From Solirubrobacter taibaiensis (lineage in GTDB: Bacteria; Actinomycetota; Thermoleophilia; Solirubrobacterales; Solirubrobacteraceae), in assembly GCA_027587225.1 (NCBI GenBank), contig JAPDDQ010000006.1, positions 62,001 to 126,000 on the forward strand: a stretch of 64,000 bases of DNA, in the 5' to 3' direction. The notes beneath the pieces were generated by a model that saw only the letters and a program-made list of their open reading frames with translations, had not been told where the DNA came from and ran no database searches. The position numbers were made by a program, and so were the translations under genes. This document shows positions 24,174 to 32,446 of the stretch, piece by piece; the stretch's first letter is position 1, and each line of letters begins with the position of its first letter.

Positions 24174-24515
24174 TTCGAGCTCGCGCCCAAGACCAAACGC
24201 GCCCCCGGCGAGCCCTGCTGCGAGCCCGTCGTCTATCCCGACGTCGAGCGCGAGCACGCCGTCCGCATGGCCGCGGTCGCCAAGGCCCTCGGCGACCCGA
24301 TCCGGCTCCAGCTCGTCGACGTCCTGCGCAAGCACGCCGGCAAGGTCTGTGTCTACGAGCTCGTCCCGCTCTTCGACATCTCCCAGCCCACGCTCTCGCA
24401 CCACCTCAAGAAGCTCCGCGAAGCAGGCATCGTCGACTCCGAGCGCCGCGGACTGTGGGCCTACTACTACGTCAAGCCCGACGCCCTTCAGGAGTTGACC
24501 GCGTGGCTGGGCTGA
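24162..24515 (+). CDS. arsR: ArsR/SmtB-family repressor, second copy
   Basis: A 117-residue winged-helix protein (KALGDPIRLQLVDVLRKHAG, then FDISQPTLSHHLKKLREAGI and VDSERRGLWAYYYV). It has a vicinal pair Cys19-Cys20 and Cys63, again the Corynebacterium-like arrangement of As(III) ligands. It is divergent from arsC2-phosphoesterase-aqpS across 85 bp. The promoter geometry suggests a leaderless transcript, and an operator-like repeat overlaps the start codon, so it probably represses itself as well as the operon. It shares little sequence with the first ArsR beyond the fold, so this is not a recent duplication. Confidence 0.92.
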   Translation: MSVDFELAPKTKRAPGEPCCEPVVYPDVEREHAVRMAAVAKALGDPIRLQLVDVLRKHAGKVCVYELVPLFDISQPTLSHHLKKLREAGIVDSERRGLWAYYYVKPDALQELTAWLG

Positions 24516-24671
24516 GTACCTGAGCTACGAGCCCGGCGATGTCCACGACCCAGGACCGGTCGCGGCGCGCACGAGCGCCTGCCCGACTTGCGACTTTCCG
24601 GTAGCCGAGCGGCTTCGCGACAGCCCGTTCGCACGGTGATCCGGGACGTGACCCTAAGCGTTATCGACGGT

Positions 24672-24699
24672 CGTTCGCAACAAGCCGCCGTTCGCAACA
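24672..24699. repeat. Short direct repeat upstream of the ABC importer operon
   Basis: CGTTCGCAACA occurs at 24672-24682 and again at 24689-24699, a 17-bp period, in the 217-bp gap before the solute-binding protein gene. This is less than two helical turns and could be a tandem activator or repressor site. Apart from this the gap shows nothing I recognise. Confidence 0.35.
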
Positions 24700-24732
24700 G
24701 CGCGCACGCGGCTCGACCGGGAGACGACTTGG

Positions 24733-26316
24733 ATGCGCTTTCGAGCCTTGATCGGGACAGCGGCCGCGGTGCTGGCCGGCGGCGTCGTAGGGTGCGGCGG
24801 CGCCGACGCGCCGGCCGCACGCAGCGTCGAGGACGACACGTTGGTGATCGCGCTGCCGAGCCAGCCGGACAACCTGAATCCAATCGCGTCGGACAACCTG
24901 TACGAGGGCAACCTCAAGTTCTTCAACGGGCTCCTGCGCTACGCCAAGGACCTGACCCCGGAGCCGGATCTGGCCGCGAGCCTGCCGACCCGCAGCGCCG
25001 ACGGCCGGCGCGTGACCGTCAAGCTGCGCGACGACGTCACGTTCCACGACGGTACGAAGCTGACCGCCGATGACGTCGCGTTCACGTACAACGCGATCCT
25101 CGACAAGGACGCCGCATCACCGCTGGCCACGCTGCTCGACTCGCTCGACGAGGCGCGCGCCGTGGACGCCACGACCGTCGAGTTCAAGCTCAATCGCACG
25201 GACCCGGCGTTCTTCGACAAGCTGCAGGTCGGGATCGTCCCGGCGCACGCGCTGGCGGGGCAGGACATCAAGACCGCCGCCTTCAACCGCCGGCCGATCG
25301 GGACCGGACCGTACGTGCTCAAGGAGTTCCAGCCAGGCGGGCGGATCGTGATGGAGGCCAACCCGCGCTACTTCCGGGGCGCGCCGAAGATCAAGCGGGT
25401 CGTGTACACGGCCGTGCCCGACGAGAACGCCCGGGTGGCGCTGCTCGAGAAGGGCACGATCGACGCGGCGGGGATCGTGCCCAAGCTCGCGGGACGGGCG
25501 CGCGAGAACGGCAACTACAACGTGCTCGAGGTCCGCACGGCCGACGCGCGCGTCGCGGCCCTGCCCACCCGCGACCCGGTGCTGCGCGATCCGGCGGTCC
25601 GGCGCGCGCTCTCGCTGGCGATCGACCGTGAGCGGCTCGTGCAGGGCGCGCTCGACGGTGTGGGCGAGCCGGCGTACGGACCGATCATGCAGGGCCACTG
25701 GGCGTATGACCCCGCGGGCGAGGTCGCGTACGACCCCGCGGAGGCCGAGCGTCGGCTCGACGCGGCCGGCTACCCCCGCCGCGGCGGCGGCACCCGGTTG
25801 TCCTTCACCTTCATGTACCCGGCGGCCGACAGCGTCCGCAAGGACATCGCGCTCGGCGTCGCGTCCGACCTGGCCAAGGTCGGCGTGGAGGTCAAACTGG
25901 AAGGGCTCAGCTTCGACGTCATCGCCAAGCGCCAGGATCGCGGCGCGACGGAGTTCGGCTACGGCACCCCGTACGACCCGGACCTCGAGCTCTACTCGCT
26001 GCTGCATTCGAAGTTCGCCACCGGCGACGACGACGCGTTCACGAACTACCCGCGCACGAGGAACCGGTCGATCGACGCCGCGCTCGACACCGAGCGCTCC
26101 ACGCTCGACGAAGGCGTCCGCAAGCAGGCGTTCGCCGACCTCCAGGCCGAGCATGCGCGCGACGCGAGCTGGTTGTGGCTCGTCCGGCTGCGTCACGTCG
26201 TCGCGATCTCCAAGCGCGTCAACGGCGTCGACCCGCAGGTCGAGCCGCACGCGCACGGGTTCTCGCGTGGCACGTCGTGGAACCTGGAGGACTGGACGCT
26301 GGGGCCGGCACGATGA
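24733..26316 (+). CDS. ABC transporter substrate-binding lipoprotein (family 5, peptide/nickel type)
   Basis: A 527-residue family 5 solute-binding protein. A signal sequence ends in a lipobox (GGVVGC), so it is anchored outside the membrane by a lipidated Cys. Typical features are DTLVIALPSQPDNLNP, VTVKLRDDVTFHDGTKLTAD, GTGPYVLKEFQPGG, and VRRALSLAIDRERLVQGALD in the second lobe. The family binds peptides, nickel chelates or opines; the ligand is not evident. GGGAGA lies before the ATG. It is the first of five tightly overlapping genes (SBP, two permeases, two ATPases) that make a complete importer. Confidence 0.9.
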   Translation: MRFRALIGTAAAVLAGGVVGCGGADAPAARSVEDDTLVIALPSQPDNLNPIASDNLYEGNLKFFNGLLRYAKDLTPEPDLAASLPTRSADGRRVTVKLRDDVTFHDGTKLTADDVAFTYNAILDKDAASPLATLLDSLDEARAVDATTVEFKLNRTDPAFFDKLQVGIVPAHALAGQDIKTAAFNRRPIGTGPYVLKEFQPGGRIVMEANPRYFRGAPKIKRVVYTAVPDENARVALLEKGTIDAAGIVPKLAGRARENGNYNVLEVRTADARVAALPTRDPVLRDPAVRRALSLAIDRERLVQGALDGVGEPAYGPIMQGHWAYDPAGEVAYDPAEAERRLDAAGYPRRGGGTRLSFTFMYPAADSVRKDIALGVASDLAKVGVEVKLEGLSFDVIAKRQDRGATEFGYGTPYDPDLELYSLLHSKFATGDDDAFTNYPRTRNRSIDAALDTERSTLDEGVRKQAFADLQAEHARDASWLWLVRLRHVVAISKRVNGVDPQVEPHAHGFSRGTSWNLEDWTLGPAR

Positions 26317-27284
26317 GCCTGCGGAGGATGGTCGTCCGCCGACTGGCCGTGCTGCCGCTGATCCTGCTGGCGGTCGCGGCGACGACGTTCGTGCTCGCCG
26401 AGGTCTCGCCGTTCGACCCGGTCGAGGCGTACGTCGGGGCCGAGACGCAGCTCAGCCCTGAGCGGCGCGCCGAGATCGCGCAGACGTGGGGGTTCGATCA
26501 GCCGCTGCCCGAGCGGTTCGGGCGCTGGGTGTGGAACGTCGCGCACGGCGACCTCGGCAACTCGGTCGTCGCCGGCGGTCAGCCGGTCGCCGGCGAGATC
26601 GTCTCCCGCGCGGGCAGCTCGCTCGCGCTCGTCGGCGGCGCGCTCGCGCTCGTCCTGCTCGGCGGGCTGTTGTTTGGGACGCTCGCGGCCGCGCTGCGCG
26701 GCACGGTCGTGGACTGGGTGATCCGCACCCTGTCGTACTTCAGCACCGCGGCCCCGTCGTTCTGGGTCGGGCTGCTGGCGCTCTACGTCTTCGCCATCGA
26801 GCTCGATTGGCTGCCCGCCGGAGGGACCTCGGACCCGCGCGCGGCCGGCTCCGCGAGCGTCGACTTCAGCCACATCGTGCTGCCGATGGCCGTGCTCGCG
26901 ATGACGCAGTTCGCGTGGTTCACGCTGTTCGTGCGCAACACGCTGCTCGAGGTCCTCCGCGAGGACCACGTCCAGTTCGCCCGCGCCCTGGGTCTGCGTG
27001 AGACGACGGTGCTGCTGCGCCACGCGCTGCCCACGGCGCTGATCCCGTTCGTGACGCTCGCGGGCGTCAACCTCGCGGAGCTGATCGGCGGCACGATCCT
27101 GATCGAGAGCATCTTCGGCTGGCCCGGGCTCGGGCTGCTCGCGCTCGACGCCGCCCGGGGCGAGGACATCCCGATGATCGTCGGCATCACGCTCGCCGCC
27201 TCGATCCTCGTCGTGCTCGGCAACCTGCTCGCGGACGTCGCCTACCGCGTGCTCGACCCGCGCGTGCGGGAGGCGACGGCATGA
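26313..27284 (+). CDS. ABC transporter permease, DppB/NikB type
   Basis: A 323-residue inner-membrane permease. It has the N-terminal start RRMVVRRLAVLPLILLAVAA, five to six hydrophobic segments, and the EAA-type loop REDHVQFARALGLRETTVLL followed by RHALPTALIPFVT. The C-terminal GWPGLGLLALDAARGEDIPM segment is typical of DppB-like subunits. Its ATG overlaps the stop of the binding protein by 4 bp. With the next gene it forms the channel of the importer. Confidence 0.9.
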   Translation: MSLRRMVVRRLAVLPLILLAVAATTFVLAEVSPFDPVEAYVGAETQLSPERRAEIAQTWGFDQPLPERFGRWVWNVAHGDLGNSVVAGGQPVAGEIVSRAGSSLALVGGALALVLLGGLLFGTLAAALRGTVVDWVIRTLSYFSTAAPSFWVGLLALYVFAIELDWLPAGGTSDPRAAGSASVDFSHIVLPMAVLAMTQFAWFTLFVRNTLLEVLREDHVQFARALGLRETTVLLRHALPTALIPFVTLAGVNLAELIGGTILIESIFGWPGLGLLALDAARGEDIPMIVGITLAASILVVLGNLLADVAYRVLDPRVREATA

Positions 27285-28096
27285 AGAAGTACACGCTCGC
27301 GGCGGCACTGCTGGTGGCCGCCGCCGTCGCGTCGGCCGTGTTCGCTGCGCCCGACGACACCGCGGTGCACCTCGAAAGCGTCCTGCAGGCCCCTTCGACG
27401 GCCCACCTGATGGGCACGGACGAGGTCGGGCGCGACCTCGCTACGCGCGTGCTGGCCGGCGTGCGCATCTCACTCACCATCGCCGCTGTGGCCGCGCTCG
27501 GGGCAGTCGTCGTCGGCACCCTCGTCGGCCTGCTGGCGGGGGCGATGGGCGGCCGCATGGACGCTGCGGTCATGCGCGGAGTCGACGTCCTCTCGGCCCA
27601 GAACCACTTCCTCTTCGGGATCCTGCTGATCGTCCTGTTCCGCCCCGTGTTGGGCGGCGCCGGCGCCATCGTGCTGGCGGTCGGCCTCACGCACTGGCCG
27701 TCGATCGCCCGCATCGTCCGCGGCGAGCTGCTCTCCGTGCGCGAGCGGCCGTTCGTGGCCGCGGCGGTCGGCGGCGGCGCGAGCCGCCGACGGCTCGCGC
27801 GCCGTCACTATCTCCCGCACCTGCTTCCGGCGATCGGGCTCGCATTCGTGCTCACCGTCCCGCACGCGATCTTCCACGAGTCCGCCTACTCATTCCTCGG
27901 GCTCGGGCTGCCTGCCCATGAGGCGTCGTTGGGCAACATCCTCGCCGACGGCCAGCGCTCCCTGCTGGCCGGAGGCTGGTGGATCGCGCTCTTCCCCGGC
28001 TTGGCCATCCTGCTCGCCGCCGTGGCCGTCGGCACCCTCGCCGAGCGCTGGCGCGAGCACCTCCACCCCCGTTGGCGATCGGAGCTCGAGCTATGA
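27281..28096 (+). CDS. ABC transporter permease, DppC/NikC type
   Basis: A 271-residue permease. It keeps the DppC hallmark HLMGTDEVGRDLATRVLAGV followed by RISLTIA, an EAA-like loop (VRERPFVAAAVGGGASRRRL, then ARRHYLPHLLP) and a C-terminal ESAYSFLGLGLPAHEASLGN segment. Its N-terminal cytoplasmic stretch is short compared with the ~290-300 residues usual for the family. The 4-bp overlap with the preceding permease indicates translational coupling. Confidence 0.9.
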   Translation: MKKYTLAAALLVAAAVASAVFAAPDDTAVHLESVLQAPSTAHLMGTDEVGRDLATRVLAGVRISLTIAAVAALGAVVVGTLVGLLAGAMGGRMDAAVMRGVDVLSAQNHFLFGILLIVLFRPVLGGAGAIVLAVGLTHWPSIARIVRGELLSVRERPFVAAAVGGGASRRRLARRHYLPHLLPAIGLAFVLTVPHAIFHESAYSFLGLGLPAHEASLGNILADGQRSLLAGGWWIALFPGLAILLAAVAVGTLAERWREHLHPRWRSELEL

Positions 28097-29034
28097 CCCC
28101 GCTGCTCGACGTGAATGAGTTGAGCGTCGGTTTTCGCACGGGGCGTGGCGTCGTCCAGGCGTTGTCCGGGGCGAGTATCGACCTCGCGCCGGGCGAGATC
28201 CTGCTGGTGGTCGGCGAGAGCGGGAGTGGCAAGACCGTGCTCGCGCACTCGCTCCTGCGCCTGCTGCCCCGGAACGCCGGCGTGAGCGGCTCGGTGATGC
28301 TGCACGGACAGGACCTGCTGGCACTCCCGCCGCGCGCCATGCGCCGCATCCGCGCCCGCCGGCTCGCCCTCATCCCGCAGACCCCGGCCTCGGCGCTGAA
28401 CCCGGTGCGCCGGCTGGGCGGGCAGTTGTTGGAGGCCGCCCGCGCACGCGGGTTGACCGACGACGCGGCCCGTCGCCGCCTCCGCACGCTGCTGGCCGAG
28501 CTCGACCTCGATCTCGCCGCCGTCGGCGCCCGCTACGCCCACCAGCTCTCCGGCGGCATGCAGCAGCGCGTCGTCAATGCGATGGCGCTCGTCGGCGAAC
28601 CCGACGTCGTGATCGCCGACGAGCCCACCTCCGGCCTCGATTCCGCGTTGGTCGACACGACCGCGCAGCAGTTGCTCGACATCGCCGCACGCGGGAGCGC
28701 GTTGCTCGTGATCACACATGACCTGCGCCTGGCCGAGCGGCTCGGCGGCCGGCTCGCGCTGCTGTACGCGAGCCGCATCGTGGAGGTCGGGCCGAGTGCG
28801 GCGTTCTTCGCCGGGCCGACCCACCCCTATGGCCGCGAGCTCCTGCGGGCCCTCCCCGAGCGCGAGGGCAAGCCGATCCCCGGGCTCTCACCCGAGCTGA
28901 CCGCGCTCCCGGCGCACTGCGCGTTCGCCGCCCGCTGCCCGGACCGCTTCGAACGATGTGGCGGTGCCCTGCCCGACCTCTACCCGGCCGCCGACGGCGT
29001 GCTCTCCAGGTGCTTCTCCCATGCTCAGCGCTGA
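28093..29034 (+). CDS. ABC transporter ATP-binding protein, DppD/NikD type
   Basis: A 313-residue ATPase. It has Walker A GESGSGKT, Q-loop LIPQTPASALNP, signature LSGGMQQRVVNAMAL, Walker B VVIADEPTSGLD and H-loop LLVITHDLR. The C-terminal oligopeptide-transporter extension has three cysteines (HCAFAARCPDRFERC), as in DppD/OppD proteins, where they may hold an iron-sulfur cluster. It energises the importer from the cytoplasmic side. The ATG at 28093 overlaps the permease stop. Confidence 0.92.
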   Translation: MTPLLDVNELSVGFRTGRGVVQALSGASIDLAPGEILLVVGESGSGKTVLAHSLLRLLPRNAGVSGSVMLHGQDLLALPPRAMRRIRARRLALIPQTPASALNPVRRLGGQLLEAARARGLTDDAARRRLRTLLAELDLDLAAVGARYAHQLSGGMQQRVVNAMALVGEPDVVIADEPTSGLDSALVDTTAQQLLDIAARGSALLVITHDLRLAERLGGRLALLYASRIVEVGPSAAFFAGPTHPYGRELLRALPEREGKPIPGLSPELTALPAHCAFAARCPDRFERCGGALPDLYPAADGVLSRCFSHAQR

Positions 29035-29677
29035 CTCCGTGACGAAGACCTACGGCCGTACGCTCGCGGTGGACCGAGCGTCGCTGGTGCTGCGCCCGGG
29101 CACGCGCATCGGACTCGTCGGGCCGAGCGGATCGGGCAAGAGCACCCTCGCACGGGTCCTCGCGCTGCTCGAGCCGCCCGACACCGGCGCGCTGACCATC
29201 GACGGACAGCGCGTGAGCACGTGGGGCGTGCGAGCGCCCCGCGTCCTCCGCCACCGCGTGCAGCTGATCTTCCAGTCGCCGCGTCTGTCCGTCGATCCGC
29301 GGCTGCGCATCCGTGACGCAATCCTCGAACCCCTCCGCGCCAGCGGCATCGCGCCGCGCGATCTCGCCGCCGCGGCCGAGCGCGTCGGCCTCACGCCCGA
29401 TCTGCTCGACCGTCACCCGCACGAGGTCTCGGAGGGACAGTTGCAGCGCGCCTGCCTGGCCCGCGCCCTGATCGTGCGCCCGCGCTACCTGATCTGCGAC
29501 GAGCTGTCGTCGATGCTCGACGTCTCCACCCAGGCCGCGCTGCTCGAGACGATTGCCGCCGTGCCTGACCTGGGCGTGCTGTTGATCACCCACGACCGCG
29601 TGCTCGCCGAGGCGTGGTGCGACGACATCCTTTCGATCGCGACGGCCTCACCGGTCACCACCCTCGACGGAGGATGA
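29021..29677 (+). CDS. ABC transporter ATP-binding protein, DppF/NikE type
   Basis: A 218-residue ATPase: Walker A GPSGSGKS, Q-loop LIFQSPRLSVDPRLRIRD, signature region VSEGQLQRACLARAL (SEGQ instead of SGGQ), Walker B YLICDELSSMLD and H-loop VLLITHDR. The length and the lack of a C-terminal extension resemble NikE more than DppF. It overlaps the preceding ATPase gene by 14 bp and closes the five-gene importer operon. Confidence 0.9.
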   Translation: MLSADSVTKTYGRTLAVDRASLVLRPGTRIGLVGPSGSGKSTLARVLALLEPPDTGALTIDGQRVSTWGVRAPRVLRHRVQLIFQSPRLSVDPRLRIRDAILEPLRASGIAPRDLAAAAERVGLTPDLLDRHPHEVSEGQLQRACLARALIVRPRYLICDELSSMLDVSTQAALLETIAAVPDLGVLLITHDRVLAEAWCDDILSIATASPVTTLDGG

Positions 29678-29689
29678 GACCCTCTACCG

Positions 29690-30220
29690 GTGACGCTCGA
29701 CTATCCCGAGCCCGATCTCAGCGACGACACCATCGCCCTTCGGCGGTGGGCCGAGCGCGATCTCGCGTGCATCCAGGAGGCGGCCACAGACCCGAGGATC
29801 CCGGCCGGCACCACCGTGCCGGCCGTGTTCGACCCGGACGCCGGCCGCGCGTTCATCCGCCGCCAACGGCAGCGCGTCGTCAACGGCCAGGGCGTCTCGC
29901 TCGCGATCGATGTCGCAGGCCGTGCGGTCGGCCTGCTCTGGCTCGGCATCCGGCCGCAGCCCAGAGTCGTCGGACTCGGGTACTGGATCGTCCCAAGCGC
30001 GCGAGGACGCACGTACGGCACCCGAGCGGCACGACTGGCCTCGACCTGGGCGCTCGCCGACGCGGGCATGGCTCGCGTGGAGGCGTGGGTCGATCCCGAC
30101 AACGAGCCCTCGCTGCGCCTCCTCGCCTCGGCCGGATTCGAACGCGAGGGCGTCCTGCGGGCGTTCCTCGACCTCGGCGATCGGCGCGGCGACGCGGTCG
30201 TGCTCTCCCGTATCGCGTAA
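29690..30220 (+). CDS. GNAT acetyltransferase, RimJ/RimL type
   Basis: A 176-residue protein with the RimJ/RimL order: DTIALRRWAERDLACIQEAA at the start, VGLGYWIVPSARGRTYGTRA at the acetyl-CoA site and RVEAWVDPDNEPSLRLLASA followed by GFEREGVLRAF at the end. It likely acetylates a protein N-terminus or a small amine. It starts at a GTG 12 bp after the ABC operon and may be co-transcribed with it. A strong terminator follows 52 bp after the stop. Confidence 0.87.
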   Translation: MTLDYPEPDLSDDTIALRRWAERDLACIQEAATDPRIPAGTTVPAVFDPDAGRAFIRRQRQRVVNGQGVSLAIDVAGRAVGLLWLGIRPQPRVVGLGYWIVPSARGRTYGTRAARLASTWALADAGMARVEAWVDPDNEPSLRLLASAGFEREGVLRAFLDLGDRRGDAVVLSRIA

Positions 30221-30272
30221 CGCCTCGGACGCTCAGAAGCGGTCCGTGTGCGCACTTTCCCGCCAGAACGAC

Positions 30273-30298
30273 GAAAGCCCCGCGAGTGCGGGGCTTTC
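30273..30298. terminator. Strong terminator between GNAT gene and tRNA-Arg
   Basis: GAAAGCCCCGC-GAGT-GCGGGGCTTTC, an 11-bp perfect stem with a 4-nt loop. Both strands carry T-rich ends of the stem, so it can serve the plus-strand GNAT and the minus-strand tRNA. Confidence 0.8.
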
Positions 30299-30305
30299 AG
30301 TACAG

Positions 30306-30944
<639 letters not shown>

Positions 30945-30946
30945 TT

Positions 30947-30980
30947 CGATACTGACGGTATCGGTATTCGGCAATAGGGT
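30947..30980. promoter_or_regulatory. TetR operator and leaderless promoter (cupin/tetR)
   Basis: CGATAC-TGACG-GTATCG (30947-30963) is a perfect 17-bp inverted repeat in the 43-bp divergent gap. TAGGGT (30975-30980) lies exactly 7 nt before the tetR GTG at 30988, as in leaderless genes. The repeat covers the expected -35 region of that promoter. Confidence 0.65.
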
Positions 30981-30987
30981 GCAAGGG

Positions 30988-31569
30988 GTGCCAGCCGTAC
31001 CTGAACCGCCAAAGCGGGGGAGGCCGCTCGACCCGGAGATCGACGATGCGATCGTGGGGGCGGCGGTCGCGATGTTCCTGGAGGTCGGGCTGCAGCGGAT
31101 GACGGTGCCGGGCGTGGCGGCCGCGGCGGGCGTGGCGAAGACGACGGTCTACCGGCGCTATCCGACGCCGACGCAGCTGGCGCTCGCGGCGATCGGGCGG
31201 CTGAACGCCGGCGCGGAGGACCCGGATACGGGATCGGCCCGGACCGACCTGATCGCGACGCTGGAAGCCGTGCGCCAGCGGATCGATCCGACGGTGACCG
31301 CGACGGTGCTGGTCGAGGCACAGGAGCACCCCGAGATCCTCGAGCTCGCGCGGCAGAACATGATCCGGCCGGCGGTGGAGCGGTTCCGGCGCGTGATCCG
31401 CAAGGGCATCGACACCGGCGAGCTCCGCGCCGACCTGGACGTCGATCTCGCGGCCGACGCCGTGCTCGGCTCGTTCTTCACCCGTTTCTACGAGCGCGGA
31501 CGACCGGAGCCGGAGTGGCCGGAGCAGGTCGTCAACCAGCTCTACCCCGGATTGCGGTCGCCTGCGTGA
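30988..31569 (+). CDS. TetR-family transcriptional regulator
   Basis: A 193-residue regulator. The N-terminal HTH is clear: DPEIDDAIVGAAVAMFLEVG, then TVPGVAAAAGVAKTTVYRRY and PTPTQLALAAI. The C-terminal ligand domain is the AcrR-C type (ARQNMIRPAVERFRRVIRKG, then IDTGELRADLDVDLAADAV). It probably represses itself and the divergent cupin gene through the palindrome between them. I start at the GTG at 30988 and not at the one at 30979, because TAGGGT is 7 nt before 30988 and no ribosome binding site fits either. Confidence 0.9.
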   Translation: MPAVPEPPKRGRPLDPEIDDAIVGAAVAMFLEVGLQRMTVPGVAAAAGVAKTTVYRRYPTPTQLALAAIGRLNAGAEDPDTGSARTDLIATLEAVRQRIDPTVTATVLVEAQEHPEILELARQNMIRPAVERFRRVIRKGIDTGELRADLDVDLAADAVLGSFFTRFYERGRPEPEWPEQVVNQLYPGLRSPA

Positions 31570-31598
31570 GCGGGCCCGGTCCGGGGAAGAAGACCTGA

Positions 31599-32306
31599 AT
31601 GATCCGTCTGGTTGCGGCGCTGGTCGCGTCGCTGTCGCTCACCACCGCGTCCGCGCAGGCCAACTCGATCGCGGTCAGCGTGCACCCCGACCCGGTCGCA
31701 GGCGTGGAGTTCCCGATCGCCGCGATTTGGTCTGTAGCGACCGCCCCGTCGGGGTTCGTCGGCGTGACCGTCAAGCCGACCGGCGCCGGCTGTGCGCCGA
31801 ACTTCAACATGGACTTCAAGTGGGCGCACACGCCGGTCGGGACCGGCGACGACGTGATCATGACCGAGGCGATGACCGGGAACGAGACCGGTGTCCACAT
31901 GGAAGCCGCCCCGGGCTCCTACACGATCTGCGCCTATCTGCAGAACTCCGAGGACAGCAAGGTCCCGGACGCGATGACGGGACCGGTCCTGTTCAACATC
32001 CGCGCGGCGAACGCGGCACCCGCGCCGGCCCCGCCGCCGGACCCGTGCCCGGCCGCGCGGGTGGCGCTGGAGGAGACGACCCAGGCGGTCACGCTCGCGA
32101 ACACGTACGTGAAGCGCTTCCGCGCCGCGCACAAGCGCTACGACCGCCTCGCCAAGCGCGCGACCGGCACCCGGCGAGCACGCCTGCAACGCCAGGCCGC
32201 GCTCGCCAAGAAGAACTACCGGACCGCCGTGCGCGCGCGGACGAAGGCCCGCGCCGCACACAAGAAAGCGGAGTCCGCGGTCGCGGCGGCGAACTGCCCG
32301 GCCTGA
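31599..32306 (+). CDS. Secreted protein with Ala/Lys/Arg-rich helical tail
   Basis: A 235-residue protein. A signal peptide ends near residue 20-21 (LTTASAQAN). A beta-rich domain follows (~25-135, SIAVSVHPDPVAGVEFPIAA) with two cysteines, then a Pro/Ala linker (APAPAPPPDP). The final ~80 residues are strongly basic and helical (YVKRFRAAHKRYDRLAKRAT, then RARLQRQAALAKKNY), bracketed by CPAAR at the start and ANCPA at the end. No family recognised. The tail resembles basic cell-wall or nucleic-acid binding tails. It is exported, so an envelope role is more likely. The gene stands 29 bp after tetR and may be co-transcribed. Confidence 0.7.
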   Translation: MIRLVAALVASLSLTTASAQANSIAVSVHPDPVAGVEFPIAAIWSVATAPSGFVGVTVKPTGAGCAPNFNMDFKWAHTPVGTGDDVIMTEAMTGNETGVHMEAAPGSYTICAYLQNSEDSKVPDAMTGPVLFNIRAANAAPAPAPPPDPCPAARVALEETTQAVTLANTYVKRFRAAHKRYDRLAKRATGTRRARLQRQAALAKKNYRTAVRARTKARAAHKKAESAVAAANCPA

Positions 32307-32327
32307 CCACGGAGTACTTCGACAAAG

Positions 32328-32417
32328 CGGACAGGGCGGGATTCGAACCCGCGATGGGGCTATAAACCCCATACTCGCTTAGCAGGCGAGTGCCTTCAGC
32401 CTCTCGGCCACCTGTCC
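32328..32417 (-). tRNA. tRNA-Ser (anticodon GCT)
   Basis: Minus-strand class II tRNA: acceptor GGACAGG/CCTGTCC, discriminator G, anticodon stem CTCGC/GCGAG with loop CTGCTAA (anticodon GCT), a long variable arm (TATGGGGTTTATAGCCCCAT) and T loop TTCGAAT. No encoded CCA. Confidence 0.95.
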
Positions 32418-32446
32418 TCGGTCCGCGGAGTGTAGAGGGCCGACGC

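Noticed and set aside
18729-24515. Arsenic island as a recent mobile insertion
   Set aside because: Base composition and start codon style match the neighbours; no mobility genes or flanking repeats at its borders.
24733-29677. Calling the ABC importer a nickel transporter (NikABCDE)
   Set aside because: The binding protein shows no recognisable nickel ligands and the operon has no nickel gene next to it; peptide or opine transport is equally possible.
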